64,000 nt of DNA from Ancylostoma caninum (Eukaryota > Nematoda > Chromadorea > Rhabditida > Ancylostomatidae): contig JBAJFG010000348.1 of NCBI GenBank assembly GCA_037903475.1, positions 823,501-887,500 on the forward strand, written 5' to 3'. Of the stretch, positions 51,851-61,015 are shown piece after piece. The notes under the pieces were generated by a model, which did no database searches, was not told the origin of the DNA, and saw nothing but the letters and a program-made list of their open reading frames with translations. Within the stretch, counting starts at the first letter, position 1; every line of letters starts with the position of its first letter. The position numbers and the translations under genes were made by a program.

Positions 51851-54669
51851 AGCATCGTCGGATCTACGGTACTGGTCTTTCTTGTCTCTTAACAAATATT
51901 CGTTCCATTTCGAAAAACTGCAACTCTTTGGTTTATCTGCTAAAGAAGTCGAACTTTGACATTGTTGGTTTAACGGAAACATGGTTATCTTCGGGTTGTC
52001 CTGAAGCCCTCATTCTTGCTGATTGCACTGAGCAGTACAGCACTCTTAGGTGTGACCGTCGTAGAAGGAAGGGTGGCGGTGTGGCTTTATTAATAAAGAA
52101 AAAATTTTCGCCCATTTTAGTGTTCTCGGAATCTATCTCTCACGGGTACGAGATTCTTTGCTGCGATATTGCAAGTTGCTCCGCTGCAATTCGTTTCATC
52201 ATTGTATACAGATCACCATCATGTACGGTCTCGGTATCCACCCAAATGTTCAAAGCAATTAGTGACTTAATATGTTGTGATCGTCAGTGTGTTGTCATCG
52301 GAGACTTCAATATACCAGGCGTTGACTGGTCACGGAAAAACCTTCCGCCACATAATGGCAACTCCATCTTGGGCTCTCTCTTAGAGTTGTGTTCCGCTCA
52401 CGTATTGTCGCAACATGTGCTATCGCGTACCCACGGAAACAACATACTTGACCTTGTATTCAGTAATAATGATACACTAGTTAGTGAAGTGACAGTCGGC
52501 CCTCCTATTGGGACAAGTGATCACGCCACTGTTTCGTTTTGTCTTAAGCTGCCAATGACGAATCGTACACATATCATTAGTAGAAATTATAAAGATGCCA
52601 ATTTTGATGCCATCAGGGATTATCTTTCGAATGTTGATTGGTATGGGTCATTAGATACTGTACAAAGTGTTGACGAGAAATATGAGCTTTTTCTAGCAAT
52701 ACTCTCGCACACTATAGATATGTTTGTCCCATTGAAAAAGGTTCCACCTGGGCGTGCACATCTCCCACAGTATTTGAATTCATTATTCCATAGGAGGTTA
52801 GAGGCATGGGACAGGGCTGTAGCTAACGGTTCAGATGAGAACTGGGAGAACTATAGATGGCTCAATCAGGCATTCGAGCGCAAGCTTTGGAAATACAACA
52901 ACTCTGTGGAGAAAAAGGTTATTCATTCTAGGGACAGGTCGGCTTTCTATAAGTTGCTTAGTAAAAGACTTAACGCGAAGCCTCCACTAGGGGCACTCAC
53001 TACGAACGAGGGCAGACTCATTACTAGTGATCCCGCTAAAGCCGAAGTGCTTGCAGACGTTTTTGCTCAGTCCTTTTCTAGTGAGTCTGTGAATACCCAT
53101 ACACATTTTTCTAGGTTATTTCCTTCCATGACCGATTCGATATGGTTTCACAGTGATGAAATCTACTCTCTGCTTGTCAAGTGGCCAGCTGGATTTTCGC
53201 TTACTCCTGACCTCATCCCGCTATCCTTCATTAAAAAGGTGGCATGTTTAATCGCTAGACCGCTCGAATATATCTACAATCTTAGTTTCATGAACGCTGA
53301 AGTGCCAGCAAGATGGAAACTTTCGTTTGTTACTCCCATACCTAAGAAGCCTCCCAGTTCTTGCCCGTTTAATTATAGACCGGTTAGCATTACGTCTGTC
53401 TTTTCAAGACTTTTCGAAAAGATCCTCAAGAAACGAATCGAAAAGCACCTTGACGATAATTCCATCATTTCTCCGGTTCAGCATGGGTTCCAGAAGGGGA
53501 AATCCACCATCACGGCCATGCTTCAATCGCTTAACGATTGGACCGCCTCTCTTGATGAGGGTTCTTCTGTAGATGTAATTTATCTGGACTTTTCGAAAGC
53601 TTTTGATAAGGTTCAGCATGGACGGCTAATCGGAAGGCTCAATATGGTTGGTATTCATCCACGTATTGTGAAGTGGATACAAGCATTTTTGTCGGGCAGG
53701 AAAATGATCGTACGTGTTAATGATGCTTTTTCTTCTCCAAGAAACGTAATAAGTGGAGTACCCCAAGGGGGGGTTTTATCGCCCATTTTATTTTGCATTT
53801 ATACTCACGACTTACCTCAATTAATTTCCTCGGTAGATACCAAATGTTGTGCATTTGCCGATGACTTAAAGCTGTATCATCAGATAAAAGCAGAACGGGA
53901 TTGTCTAGCACTTCAAAACGCTATTACATTAGTTGAAAACTGGTCCAAGCAGTGGATGCTCCCACTTTCCAGCGAGAAGACGAGGTTACTCCGGCTGGGG
54001 AGTAGGAATATACTCTTCGTTTACTCGATCGGTGGGTGTCCCATTACCGAATCTGAATCCGTCAAAGACTTAGGATTCTTAGTAACCAAAGATTTAAGCT
54101 TTGACTCTCATTGCGAGCGAATTTCTGTTAAGGCACATAGGATGGTGCATAATATTTTTAGAGCTCTCAGCACTAAGGATCCTTCCGTTTTGCTTCGCAC
54201 TTTTAAAACATATGTCAGACCCATCCTTGAGTATGGCACCGTCATCTTCAGTCCTCATAAAAGGCGAACTATTGATAAGTTGGAGAAAGTTCAGAACAGC
54301 TTTACGAGAAAACTGATGATTAGAATCCTTGGCTATATGTATGACGGAATTCCTCCTTCCAGGGATAGGAACGCCAACTTCAATCTGCCTTCTCTCGTTA
54401 AAAGAAGAAGACGGTTTGATCTCATTACATACTATAAGCTACTTAATGGGCTCTGCGGTGTTCACCCAAGCGTGTTCTGTACTGTTAGGCAATCCAATAC
54501 TAGAGGACCCTCGTGCAAAGTGGTGGTTCCTAGGGCAAGGACTAATTGTCGGTCTCATTTTTTCAGCAATCGTGCCAGTTCTGCGTTTCTAGCGCTTAGC
54601 AAAAGAGTTCCTATCCCTCCAAAATTAGGGACTTTCAAGAAGATCGTAGACAAATACCTAGATCCGTGA
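51823..54669 (+). CDS. CR1 ORF2: endonuclease-reverse transcriptase
   Basis: Open for 948 codons to TGA at 54,667. N-terminal apurinic-type endonuclease: TNIRSIS, LTETW (Glu52), VVIGDFN (Asp161, Asn163), TSDHATV (Asp233, His234). Reverse transcriptase: FNYRPVSITSVFSRLFEKIL, HGFQKGKSTITAM, IYLDFSKAFDK, SGVPQGGVLSPILF and the catalytic FADD at 678-681. C-terminal: RPILEYGTVIFSPHKR and RKLMIRILGYMYDGIP. All known catalytic residues are present and no stop interrupts it. There is no ATG before the endonuclease domain; the frame overlaps the end of ORF1 by 28 bases, so translation probably depends on ORF1 (frameshift or reinitiation). The product would perform target-primed reverse transcription in the nucleus. 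Confidence 0.95.
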   Translation, partial: HVTQFFKHVKHRRIYGTGLSCLLTNIRSISKNCNSLVYLLKKSNFDIVGLTETWLSSGCPEALILADCTEQYSTLRCDRRRRKGGGVALLIKKKFSPILVFSESISHGYEILCCDIASCSAAIRFIIVYRSPSCTVSVSTQMFKAISDLICCDRQCVVIGDFNIPGVDWSRKNLPPHNGNSILGSLLELCSAHVLSQHVLSRTHGNNILDLVFSNNDTLVSEVTVGPPIGTSDHATVSFCLKLPMTNRTHIISRNYKDANFDAIRDYLSNVDWYGSLDTVQSVDEKYELFLAILSHTIDMFVPLKKVPPGRAHLPQYLNSLFHRRLEAWDRAVANGSDENWENYRWLNQAFERKLWKYNNSVEKKVIHSRDRSAFYKLLSKRLNAKPPLGALTTNEGRLITSDPAKAEVLADVFAQSFSSESVNTHTHFSRLFPSMTDSIWFHSDEIYSLLVKWPAGFSLTPDLIPLSFIKKVACLIARPLEYIYNLSFMNAEVPARWKLSFVTPIPKKPPSSCPFNYRPVSITSVFSRLFEKILKKRIEKHLDDNSIISPVQHGFQKGKSTITAMLQSLNDWTASLDEGSSVDVIYLDFSKAFDKVQHGRLIGRLNMVGIHPRIVKWIQAFLSGRKMIVRVNDAFSSPRNVISGVPQGGVLSPILFCIYTHDLPQLISSVDTKCCAFADDLKLYHQIKAERDCLALQNAITLVENWSKQWMLPLSSEKTRLLRLGSRNILFVYSIGGCPITESESVKDLGFLVTKDLSFDSHCERISVKAHRMVHNIFRALSTKDPSVLLRTFKTYVRPILEYGTVIFSPHKRRTIDKLEKVQNSFTRKLMIRILGYMYDGIPPSRDRNANFNLPSLVKRRRRFDLITYYKLLNGLCGVHPSVFCTVRQSNTRGPSCKVVVPRARTNCRSHFFSNRASSAFLALSKRVPIPPKLGTFKKIVDKYLDP

Positions 54670-54852
54670 TGTTACTTTTCCAGCACTATTATTATATTAC
54701 AGTTTATCGACGTTTCTTTGATGGTATCTGTTTTATTCTATTTTGTTAGCATAGTTGCTGGTACCACACGGGAATTTTATCATTTCTCAAGGTTCTTTGT
54801 TTGTTGAGTTTTGTTTCACATGAGCCTGCTCATGTAATAAATGAAATGAAAT

Positions 54853-55554
54853 GAAAGTCTTGCTAGCACTGTCCCACCCGATGGCTGCGAGAGCGCCAGC
54901 GGACACGGGTCCCGTCGCGAAACTCCTGAATCACTGCCTAAGTCTCTCGCTTTGATCATGGTACACTGTATCCATCGTTCCGCCGTTGAGGATTTGAATC
55001 GCACACGGTGCAAGGATTTCGGGAGCGCGAGTCCTGCGAGGATCTAGCCCGTCTCACCCCATAAATAGGTTTTTCGTTCGAAGTCCGACGATCTCTCTCC
55101 CCACCATTGTGTAGTCCAGTTCAAATGATGCGAAGGATTTCGCAAGACTCGGGGTCTGACGCCAGGAAAATCTGGACCCTTACCAGTCTTTGTATAGGAG
55201 GATTTATTTATTTTTATTCATTTGTTTATTTATTCATTTATTTATTTACTACACTAGACGAGCACTAAGGGGCTCGTCTGACCAGCTGAGGCGCGGTTGA
55301 AAGCGTGGCCCAGTGTAACGGCTGGCAGACGAGATGCATAAGATGCCGATGCGTGCCCGGTGTGGCGCGGACGGAAAAATACGCTTCGCCGTAACTGTCC
55401 GGCTCGCCGAGCGCCGCGCGGAAGGTACACATGCGATGAGAAACTCATTTTTGTAGTATTTCCGAAGTCAATAATTGCAATAAAGTATGGCCTGCCTTAC
55501 TCTCGCCATCCCTGTAGCAGGATCATTGAAGACCAAACGAGAGCGTACGTGTAG
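54853..55554 (+). repeat. right copy of about 700-bp direct repeat flanking the CR1 element
   Basis: Follows the ATGAA tail directly and repeats 49,922-50,626 almost exactly, with a 3-bp deletion near 54,900. Its right edge continues into sequence (55,555 onward) not found right of the left copy, as expected for the second half of a target duplication. Confidence 0.9.
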
Positions 55555-55618
55555 ATAACGGCGTAATTGGCACGCCACCTCCGCCCATTTTTGCGTTTCG
55601 TCTATTTCTGCTACGTTT

Positions 55619-55735
55619 CGAGAGAAAACTCATCAGAAGTGAAATACTCAGCTACCAAAGTGGGAGCTGATCAGCTTTTTTTCCTCCGAACATCATTTTA
55701 GGAGTTTTTTCTTCTGAACATCGTTTAATTGACCA
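55619..55735 (+). repeat. uninterrupted copy of the repeat that hosts the 38-40 kb CR1
   Basis: 55,619-55,665 matches the inverted sequence right of the 40.3-kb CR1 end, and 55,687-55,735 matches the sequence left of its 5' end. The intervening 20 or so bases (GCTGATCAGCTTTTTTTCC) mark the target region. Confidence 0.65.
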
Positions 55736-56388
55736 GGTTGGGCCCTGCAGCAAGAATCGACGAGAATGGGAAAAAAGCTCTTGCTTTTTTAGTTCATCGG
55801 AGTCCTATCTGTATATCGTATCTTTTGTTATCTTATCGGATCGAGCTGCGATCCACAGCAAACAGAAGGGTGTCAAGAAAAAACTCAAGCTGGTCAGAAC
55901 AAAGGAGGATGAAACCACAACAAACCAATAAAAAAGGTAACATTGACAAATATGTGGAGGTTGTCTGGCATGGTCTTGGTTCTGGCTCTAAACTGTTCCA
56001 GATTCCTTGGACTCTGCAAAGAAAGCTGGACTCTAAAAGCATGTCCTCGAGCTAAGCTTTAGCAGACTTCTAAATGGGGAAATTTCGAAGAATCGAAAGT
56101 TCGCGATCTAGTTCGTCAGTAGTCAGTCTATACGCAAACGTGAGGTCAGTGGTTAATCGACGCTTTTAGGTGCCAGAGCGCCTAGTTTTTTTTTTGAGAC
56201 GCGACATGTAACAGAGATCAAATAGTCCTTTTCTGGCGAAACTTCTATATAAGAATGATTTTTGGACCCGTTTAATCTCGTCAACTAAATTTCTCTTATG
56301 TGGCTACCACGACGGAGGTACCTGCCCATTCATTGACAATACAAAAGGTTGTGATGCACTATATGCATCTTGTCCACGATAGGTTAAA
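55736..56388. other. unassigned stretch
   Basis: A plus frame at 55,729-56,055 has no recognised domain. Nothing else seen. Confidence 0.4.
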
Positions 56389-57409
56389 TTGTTTAGTAGC
56401 TTAGAAAGGAACGTCCACTGTCTTACCCATGAGGATATTTGTATGCACTATTGGCCACTAGATCCCCGCTGTCATTTGACTCTCACGATGTTCTTCCGTA
56501 GCCGAACGCGAAGCGAACTTTGCAATTCATGTGCTCGCCTGTTGATTGAGAGACATCATGAGGAGCAAATGACGCTGCATTCTGCCTTCGTCGACCTGAA
56601 GAAGGCCTTTGTTCAGGTATCAGCCGGCTCCATCAAGTGGCTGTGGATTCTCTATGCCGACTCAGGAGTCAAGTACATGCGACCGCGCGCACGTCGGCAG
56701 AGTTTTCTTTCCACGTAGACATGCACCTCACCGCTCCTCTTCGTCCTCTCCATGAACGTCGACAACTTTCAGAGTTCCAGAGGCCGACACCATGGGCTCT
56801 GATCTAGGCAGGCGACATTGTGCTCGTGTCACACCATAAGGACAACTTCGAGAGGCAGACGATGGCCTGGAACGAGCAGCGAGTTTGGTATACACCTCAA
56901 CATCAAGAGATTGAGCATATGACGACAGATGTTAACGAGTCTGCTACCATCCAAGTTGACCACTTTTAAGAACCGACTAGTTCAAGTGTCTCAACTCAGC
57001 GCTCCCAGTCAGTGACATCCTAGCACACGAAGTCGTCGTCTTCGCCGCCTCTAAGTTATTGAACAGGAATGATGACAAGAATAATGTGTGACACGAACAT
57101 TACGGATCGCTTCAAGTCGAATGTATGCCGAGCAGCTTTCGACTCATAAAGGAGGTGGAATGCCATTTGAGCATGATATGGACGAGAATGTTACTATGGA
57201 TGGCTGGTATCACACGATCAAACCGCATCTGCAGTAAAAGGCTCAGCAGAGGTTCGGCATTGCCTCGACTGCTTACAAGCTTCACGAAACTCGCTCTAGA
57301 TGCTACGATTACGGTCTGCACCCCAACGAAGACAACGTTTGAAATTTTGCGAAAATGGCAGAGGACAGCCGAAGCAGCACTCCCTAGACATTCTGCATGC
57401 ACAAAATGA
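56389..57409 (+). pseudogene. RTE-like retrotransposon fragment, heavily decayed
   Basis: 56,500-56,715 gives ARLLIERHHEEQMTLHSAFV and DLKKAF, then WLWILYADS, matching the reverse transcriptase of the RTE-like copy at 20.6-21.0 kb. 57,125-57,260 gives LIKEVE...MLLWMAGITRSNRIC, matching its C-terminal domain (MLRWMAGITRPYHIC). Many frameshifts and deletions separate the parts. It is an old 5'-truncated copy. Confidence 0.75.
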
Positions 57410-60400
57410 ACGAAACGACGTCACAAGATGAAACAGTAAATGTTCTATGAAACCATATTTATGATTTAATTGGCAGATAATTTCATTCAACCACGTAACA
57501 CATATAAATCCTATATTTGACCGCGATCTTCTGATTTTGGTAAGGCTCTTTGAAATCGCCTGTTCTCGGCTAGACAAATGCCTTGAAGACGACGACAATT
57601 ACTTACAGTACCAGATATGAAGAGTGAAATAAATGGTGGTATTTTAATTGGATCCAAGATTTGCTGCTGATTGCTGGCGATATGTCTGCTGCGTCCAGCC
57701 CAAATGCATAATTTGCGCTAAATCCTGACAAACGAGCCATTGCGAACGCGGAGCAGCAGCCATCTTCGAGCAATCCGTACGATGACATGTAAATTAGAAG
57801 ACGTCCGTTGATGCCGTAGATTATCGACAGGGTGCTCCTTACGAAGACCGTTCCATCCTATTATTTGAAGAAATTATTCATCAGGACATCGCATTAAGTT
57901 TATCATGGGTTAGTCGAAAATGTGAGGACATTCACACCCATACAAGGTTCAAACGTTTCTGGTTTTAAATACGTGAAATCTTGCAAATTTCGAGGATGTG
58001 ATATCATGGTATGTGTGCCCAAAACGTTCAAATATGTATTAGGACATTACATGAGGTCGCGTGATTCGTCTAAGTTTTTCCTTCATCCTTCCAGCTCCTT
58101 TTCTCTGCCCATATGTCCGAATTCGAAGCTATTTTCCTTGTTTCACAAAAACGTCACAACCATTTTTCTGGAAGACTTAGTTCGAACTAGATTTCAGGTA
58201 TGAAAATGGAAATTGCAGCGAAAAAAGAGCTTAAAAATCAAGGACAAAGTACAATTGTGCAAGTAGCAGAACGTGAGTGGGTAACAAAAAAAATGAAAGT
58301 AGAAGGGAATCGCTTCAAAAGCCAGCAGGTTTTCTGAGGGGTAGTTTTGGGGTGACTTTTTCATGAGTGCGAACAGCAAATTTTCTTGTTTTCAGGAGTT
58401 TCCACTCTTTGAAACCTTGTCTACCCAATTCGTCGTGGAGATTGCGAAAAGCTCTGACAACTTTACTACGCGTTTCGGGATTTTTCGCTTATTCGTTTAT
58501 TTGAGAATGTGCAAGTTTTGGAGAATTGGTGCCACTTTTCTTTCCAATAGATTCCTTTCGTCATTGAAAGTTGACGGTTTCAACACGATCTTAGGCATTA
58601 TTTGTACTGCTCAGTTACCGCACGAAAGTTCTCTGAAAAGTGAGAATCCACAGGTTGTCAGGCATTTATAGTTAGAGTTCTCGAATTCTCGAGGTCGAGA
58701 AAGTACGCAAATGTAATCCTTGAATTATTGCGGAACTAATCCCTGATTTAGAGTGTGTCGTCCGGTAGGAGCTGGAGAGGAATTATACGAGAAGTTATGG
58801 TGATCCAGACTTTAAGTGGTTAGGTAGGGTTTGTTTCACAAGCTTACACACATGGAGGAACACAAGGAAAACAGAGAACCAGAGGCTGTACGCGATATTT
58901 GAGGAGAGGTTAACAGCAGCTACGAATAGTCAATAAAATTTTCGGAACAAACATACCTTGATACCTTTGATACCTACGTGTATGGCTTCACATATATGCA
59001 TTTGATTATTTTGTTCGAATTTTCTATGTCGGAATGAAATGAGAATCTCAGTGAACAAGCATTTTTCTTGCACAACTGAGGAAATTATTTGCCCTTAGTT
59101 GGTTTTATAGATGAGTTCCAAGATATATTTCACCGCCGGGTACCAGCTCTGTTATCTTAAAAGTGCACGCTTCTGTTATGAAGTTTTCCTCCTCCGAGGG
59201 AGCACTAGAATTATGTGTCCCTAAGGAACTCGGCTGATGGTTCGAGAGGAGCTGCGGGACGCTCAACGGATGATTCTCTCGAGAAAAACGTGCCGGACAT
59301 CGCGATTGCATTACGTATCACGGTTTATGAGTGGTCAAATGGAGTTACTCAAAACCTGGCCGATTACTCATTGATGAGATGGTTACTCAGCGAATGGATG
59401 TGTAAAGCACCGAGGTCGCTCGACGGACGATAATGCCTTTTTACAGGCGGTTCCCCCCATTTAACTATTCCAGAAAAATTTGTCTGCTTCTGTATACGCA
59501 TTTACTGTAACAATTTCAGCGAGCTGACATTACACCGTGAAAATCTACTGGTGTCAATCTGCCTGGTGTAGTCACCCACGGCTTTTTTAGGATTTTTTCA
59601 TTTTTGTGTTTTTTACATTATTTTGTTTAGTTTTTTGTTACTATTTCCTTTGACCGGTCCTCCACTCTACTCAGGAGCCTTAAGGAGGACCGGTCGCAAA
59701 CGGATCGTCTAGATAGAGGCGAAACGATTCGATTGTTTCAATTCTTTAACTTTTTGATTTTTCCAAACTTTTATATTTGTAAGTCATACTTCCTGATTGC
59801 AAGCAAAATTCGTCAAAGATGGCAAGCTATAATATTTCACTTCCATATTTTTTGCCTACAGTTGGATTAGTACTTGTTGTTTCACTCATTAGTAGCAGAA
59901 TGCGAACCTCATTGTACTGGATGTGCAAAGAAAATCTAAAAAATTGAGCCTTGGGGATGTTTAGTGGTTACCGTTCTCCGTAAACCTTCGGAATGTATTG
60001 TACAGATTTTTCTAGCACAAGGAAATGAGAAAAAATCCCATGTACCCTCGATCGAATTTGTCGACCAGTGGGTACGTCATTTCTCAGAAACCAATGTGTA
60101 CCTAATAGTACGTAGTTACACTGACCAATATTCCAAAAGCTGGACGCCCTTCTCTCCTACCTGATGCGCTCCCAACAGCTATCAGATCGTTCCCCTGCGC
60201 ACGTTTGCAGCAGCCAGTTGTGGTCCAAAGCTGAAAGAGTGGGAGCGAACACAGGATACTTCTCCAAAGATGTGACTCGAAAGACCAGAACTTCCTTAGC
60301 ACAGTTATTAAAAAAATCAGTCCTAAATATGAATAACTAAGAGAGATAAAGAGAGGCAATGATAAATGCTTGGATCTGTGCGAAAATTGCATTCGCAATA

Positions 60401-60714
60401 GATTTTTCGACCTTTCATGTAGCAAAATATATCCTGAGAAACAATCTCTGCTGAAAACTATGTACCTGCTCGAGTGAAGATGTAAACCGTCACGTATGCA
60501 CAAGAGAAACATATCACAAAAATCGAAGCTTGTAAAGAAGATTCTTCTCTTGGACCATATTACAGTCATCGACTAATAGCCTAAAGGAAAGCCTTTCGTA
60601 AGGAATTTCCTTAGTGTGAACTTGTAAACTCTTTCGGTGACATAGACTACAAATCCGAATATGTATTCCGTCTATGTGAGTCACACCCGAGAGAGAAGCT
60701 TATAAGATGTAACG
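57410..60714. other. unassigned stretch
   Basis: No recognised gene. Frames with some protein-like character but no domain or complete splice support lie at 57,603-57,788 (minus), 58,363-58,671 (plus), 59,105-59,311 (minus) and 59,215-59,433 (plus). These could include host exons that I cannot identify. Confidence 0.35.
59652..59695. repeat. 12-bp perfect hairpin
   Basis: GACCGGTCCTCC and its complement GGAGGACCGGTC flank a 20-base loop. Too short for a typical miRNA precursor; function unknown. Confidence 0.6.
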
Positions 60715-61015
60715 AGCCTAACTGGCCAGTACTATCTCTGACAACTGTGCAGCACCAACGCAGCCTGAACGGCATAGTGGTTCGAGTAGAAATACTAGCA
60801 GCAACAGTAGCCAGTTTCTGCCATTCTAACCTCGATTGCTTCTCAATCTGTTGGCCCTTTAGCAGCAATTGGTGAGGGACGGCAGCAATTAAGGGGAGGA
60901 TGGCAGCAACTAGCAATCGTTGCTGCTAGGGTTTCTAGTCGAACCACTACGCCGTTTGGTCTGCGTTCGTCTTGTGCAGTTATCAGAGATCTTGGAAGTG
61001 GCCAAAAGCGCATTG
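60715..61015. mobile_element. small inverted-repeat element (MITE)
   Basis: Arms of about 100 bases (60,715-60,815 and 60,918-61,015) share ATCTCTGA.AACTG, AACGCAG, AACGGC.TAGTGGTTCGA and CTAGCAGCAAC in inverted order. The frames at 60,647-61,160 (minus) run through it and are not genes. No target duplication was recognised. Confidence 0.7.

Larger units (their letters stand above)
50627..54852 (+). mobile_element. CR1-clade non-LTR retrotransposon, nearly intact
   Basis: It comprises a 5' region (50,627-51,009), ORF1 (51,010-51,850, one frameshift), ORF2 (open 51,823-54,669), a short 3' region ending CTCATGTAATAAAT and an ATGAA-repeat tail. No poly(A) tail, as usual for CR1. It is flanked by 705- and 702-bp direct repeats, taken as an unusually long target-site duplication. 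The near identity of those repeats implies a recent insertion. Confidence 0.9.

Noticed and set aside
49922..55554. LTR retrotransposon reading of the 0.7-kb direct repeats
   Set aside because: The inner element has CR1 ORF1/ORF2 and a CR1-type 3' tail, no gag-protease-integrase. The direct repeats do not start TG or end CA, and the left copy is continuous with an older repeat outside the element.
60102..60569. Minus frame of 155 codons
   Set aside because: No motif, no splice signals, and a low-complexity hydrophobic/Ser-rich composition typical of chance frames in AT-rich DNA.
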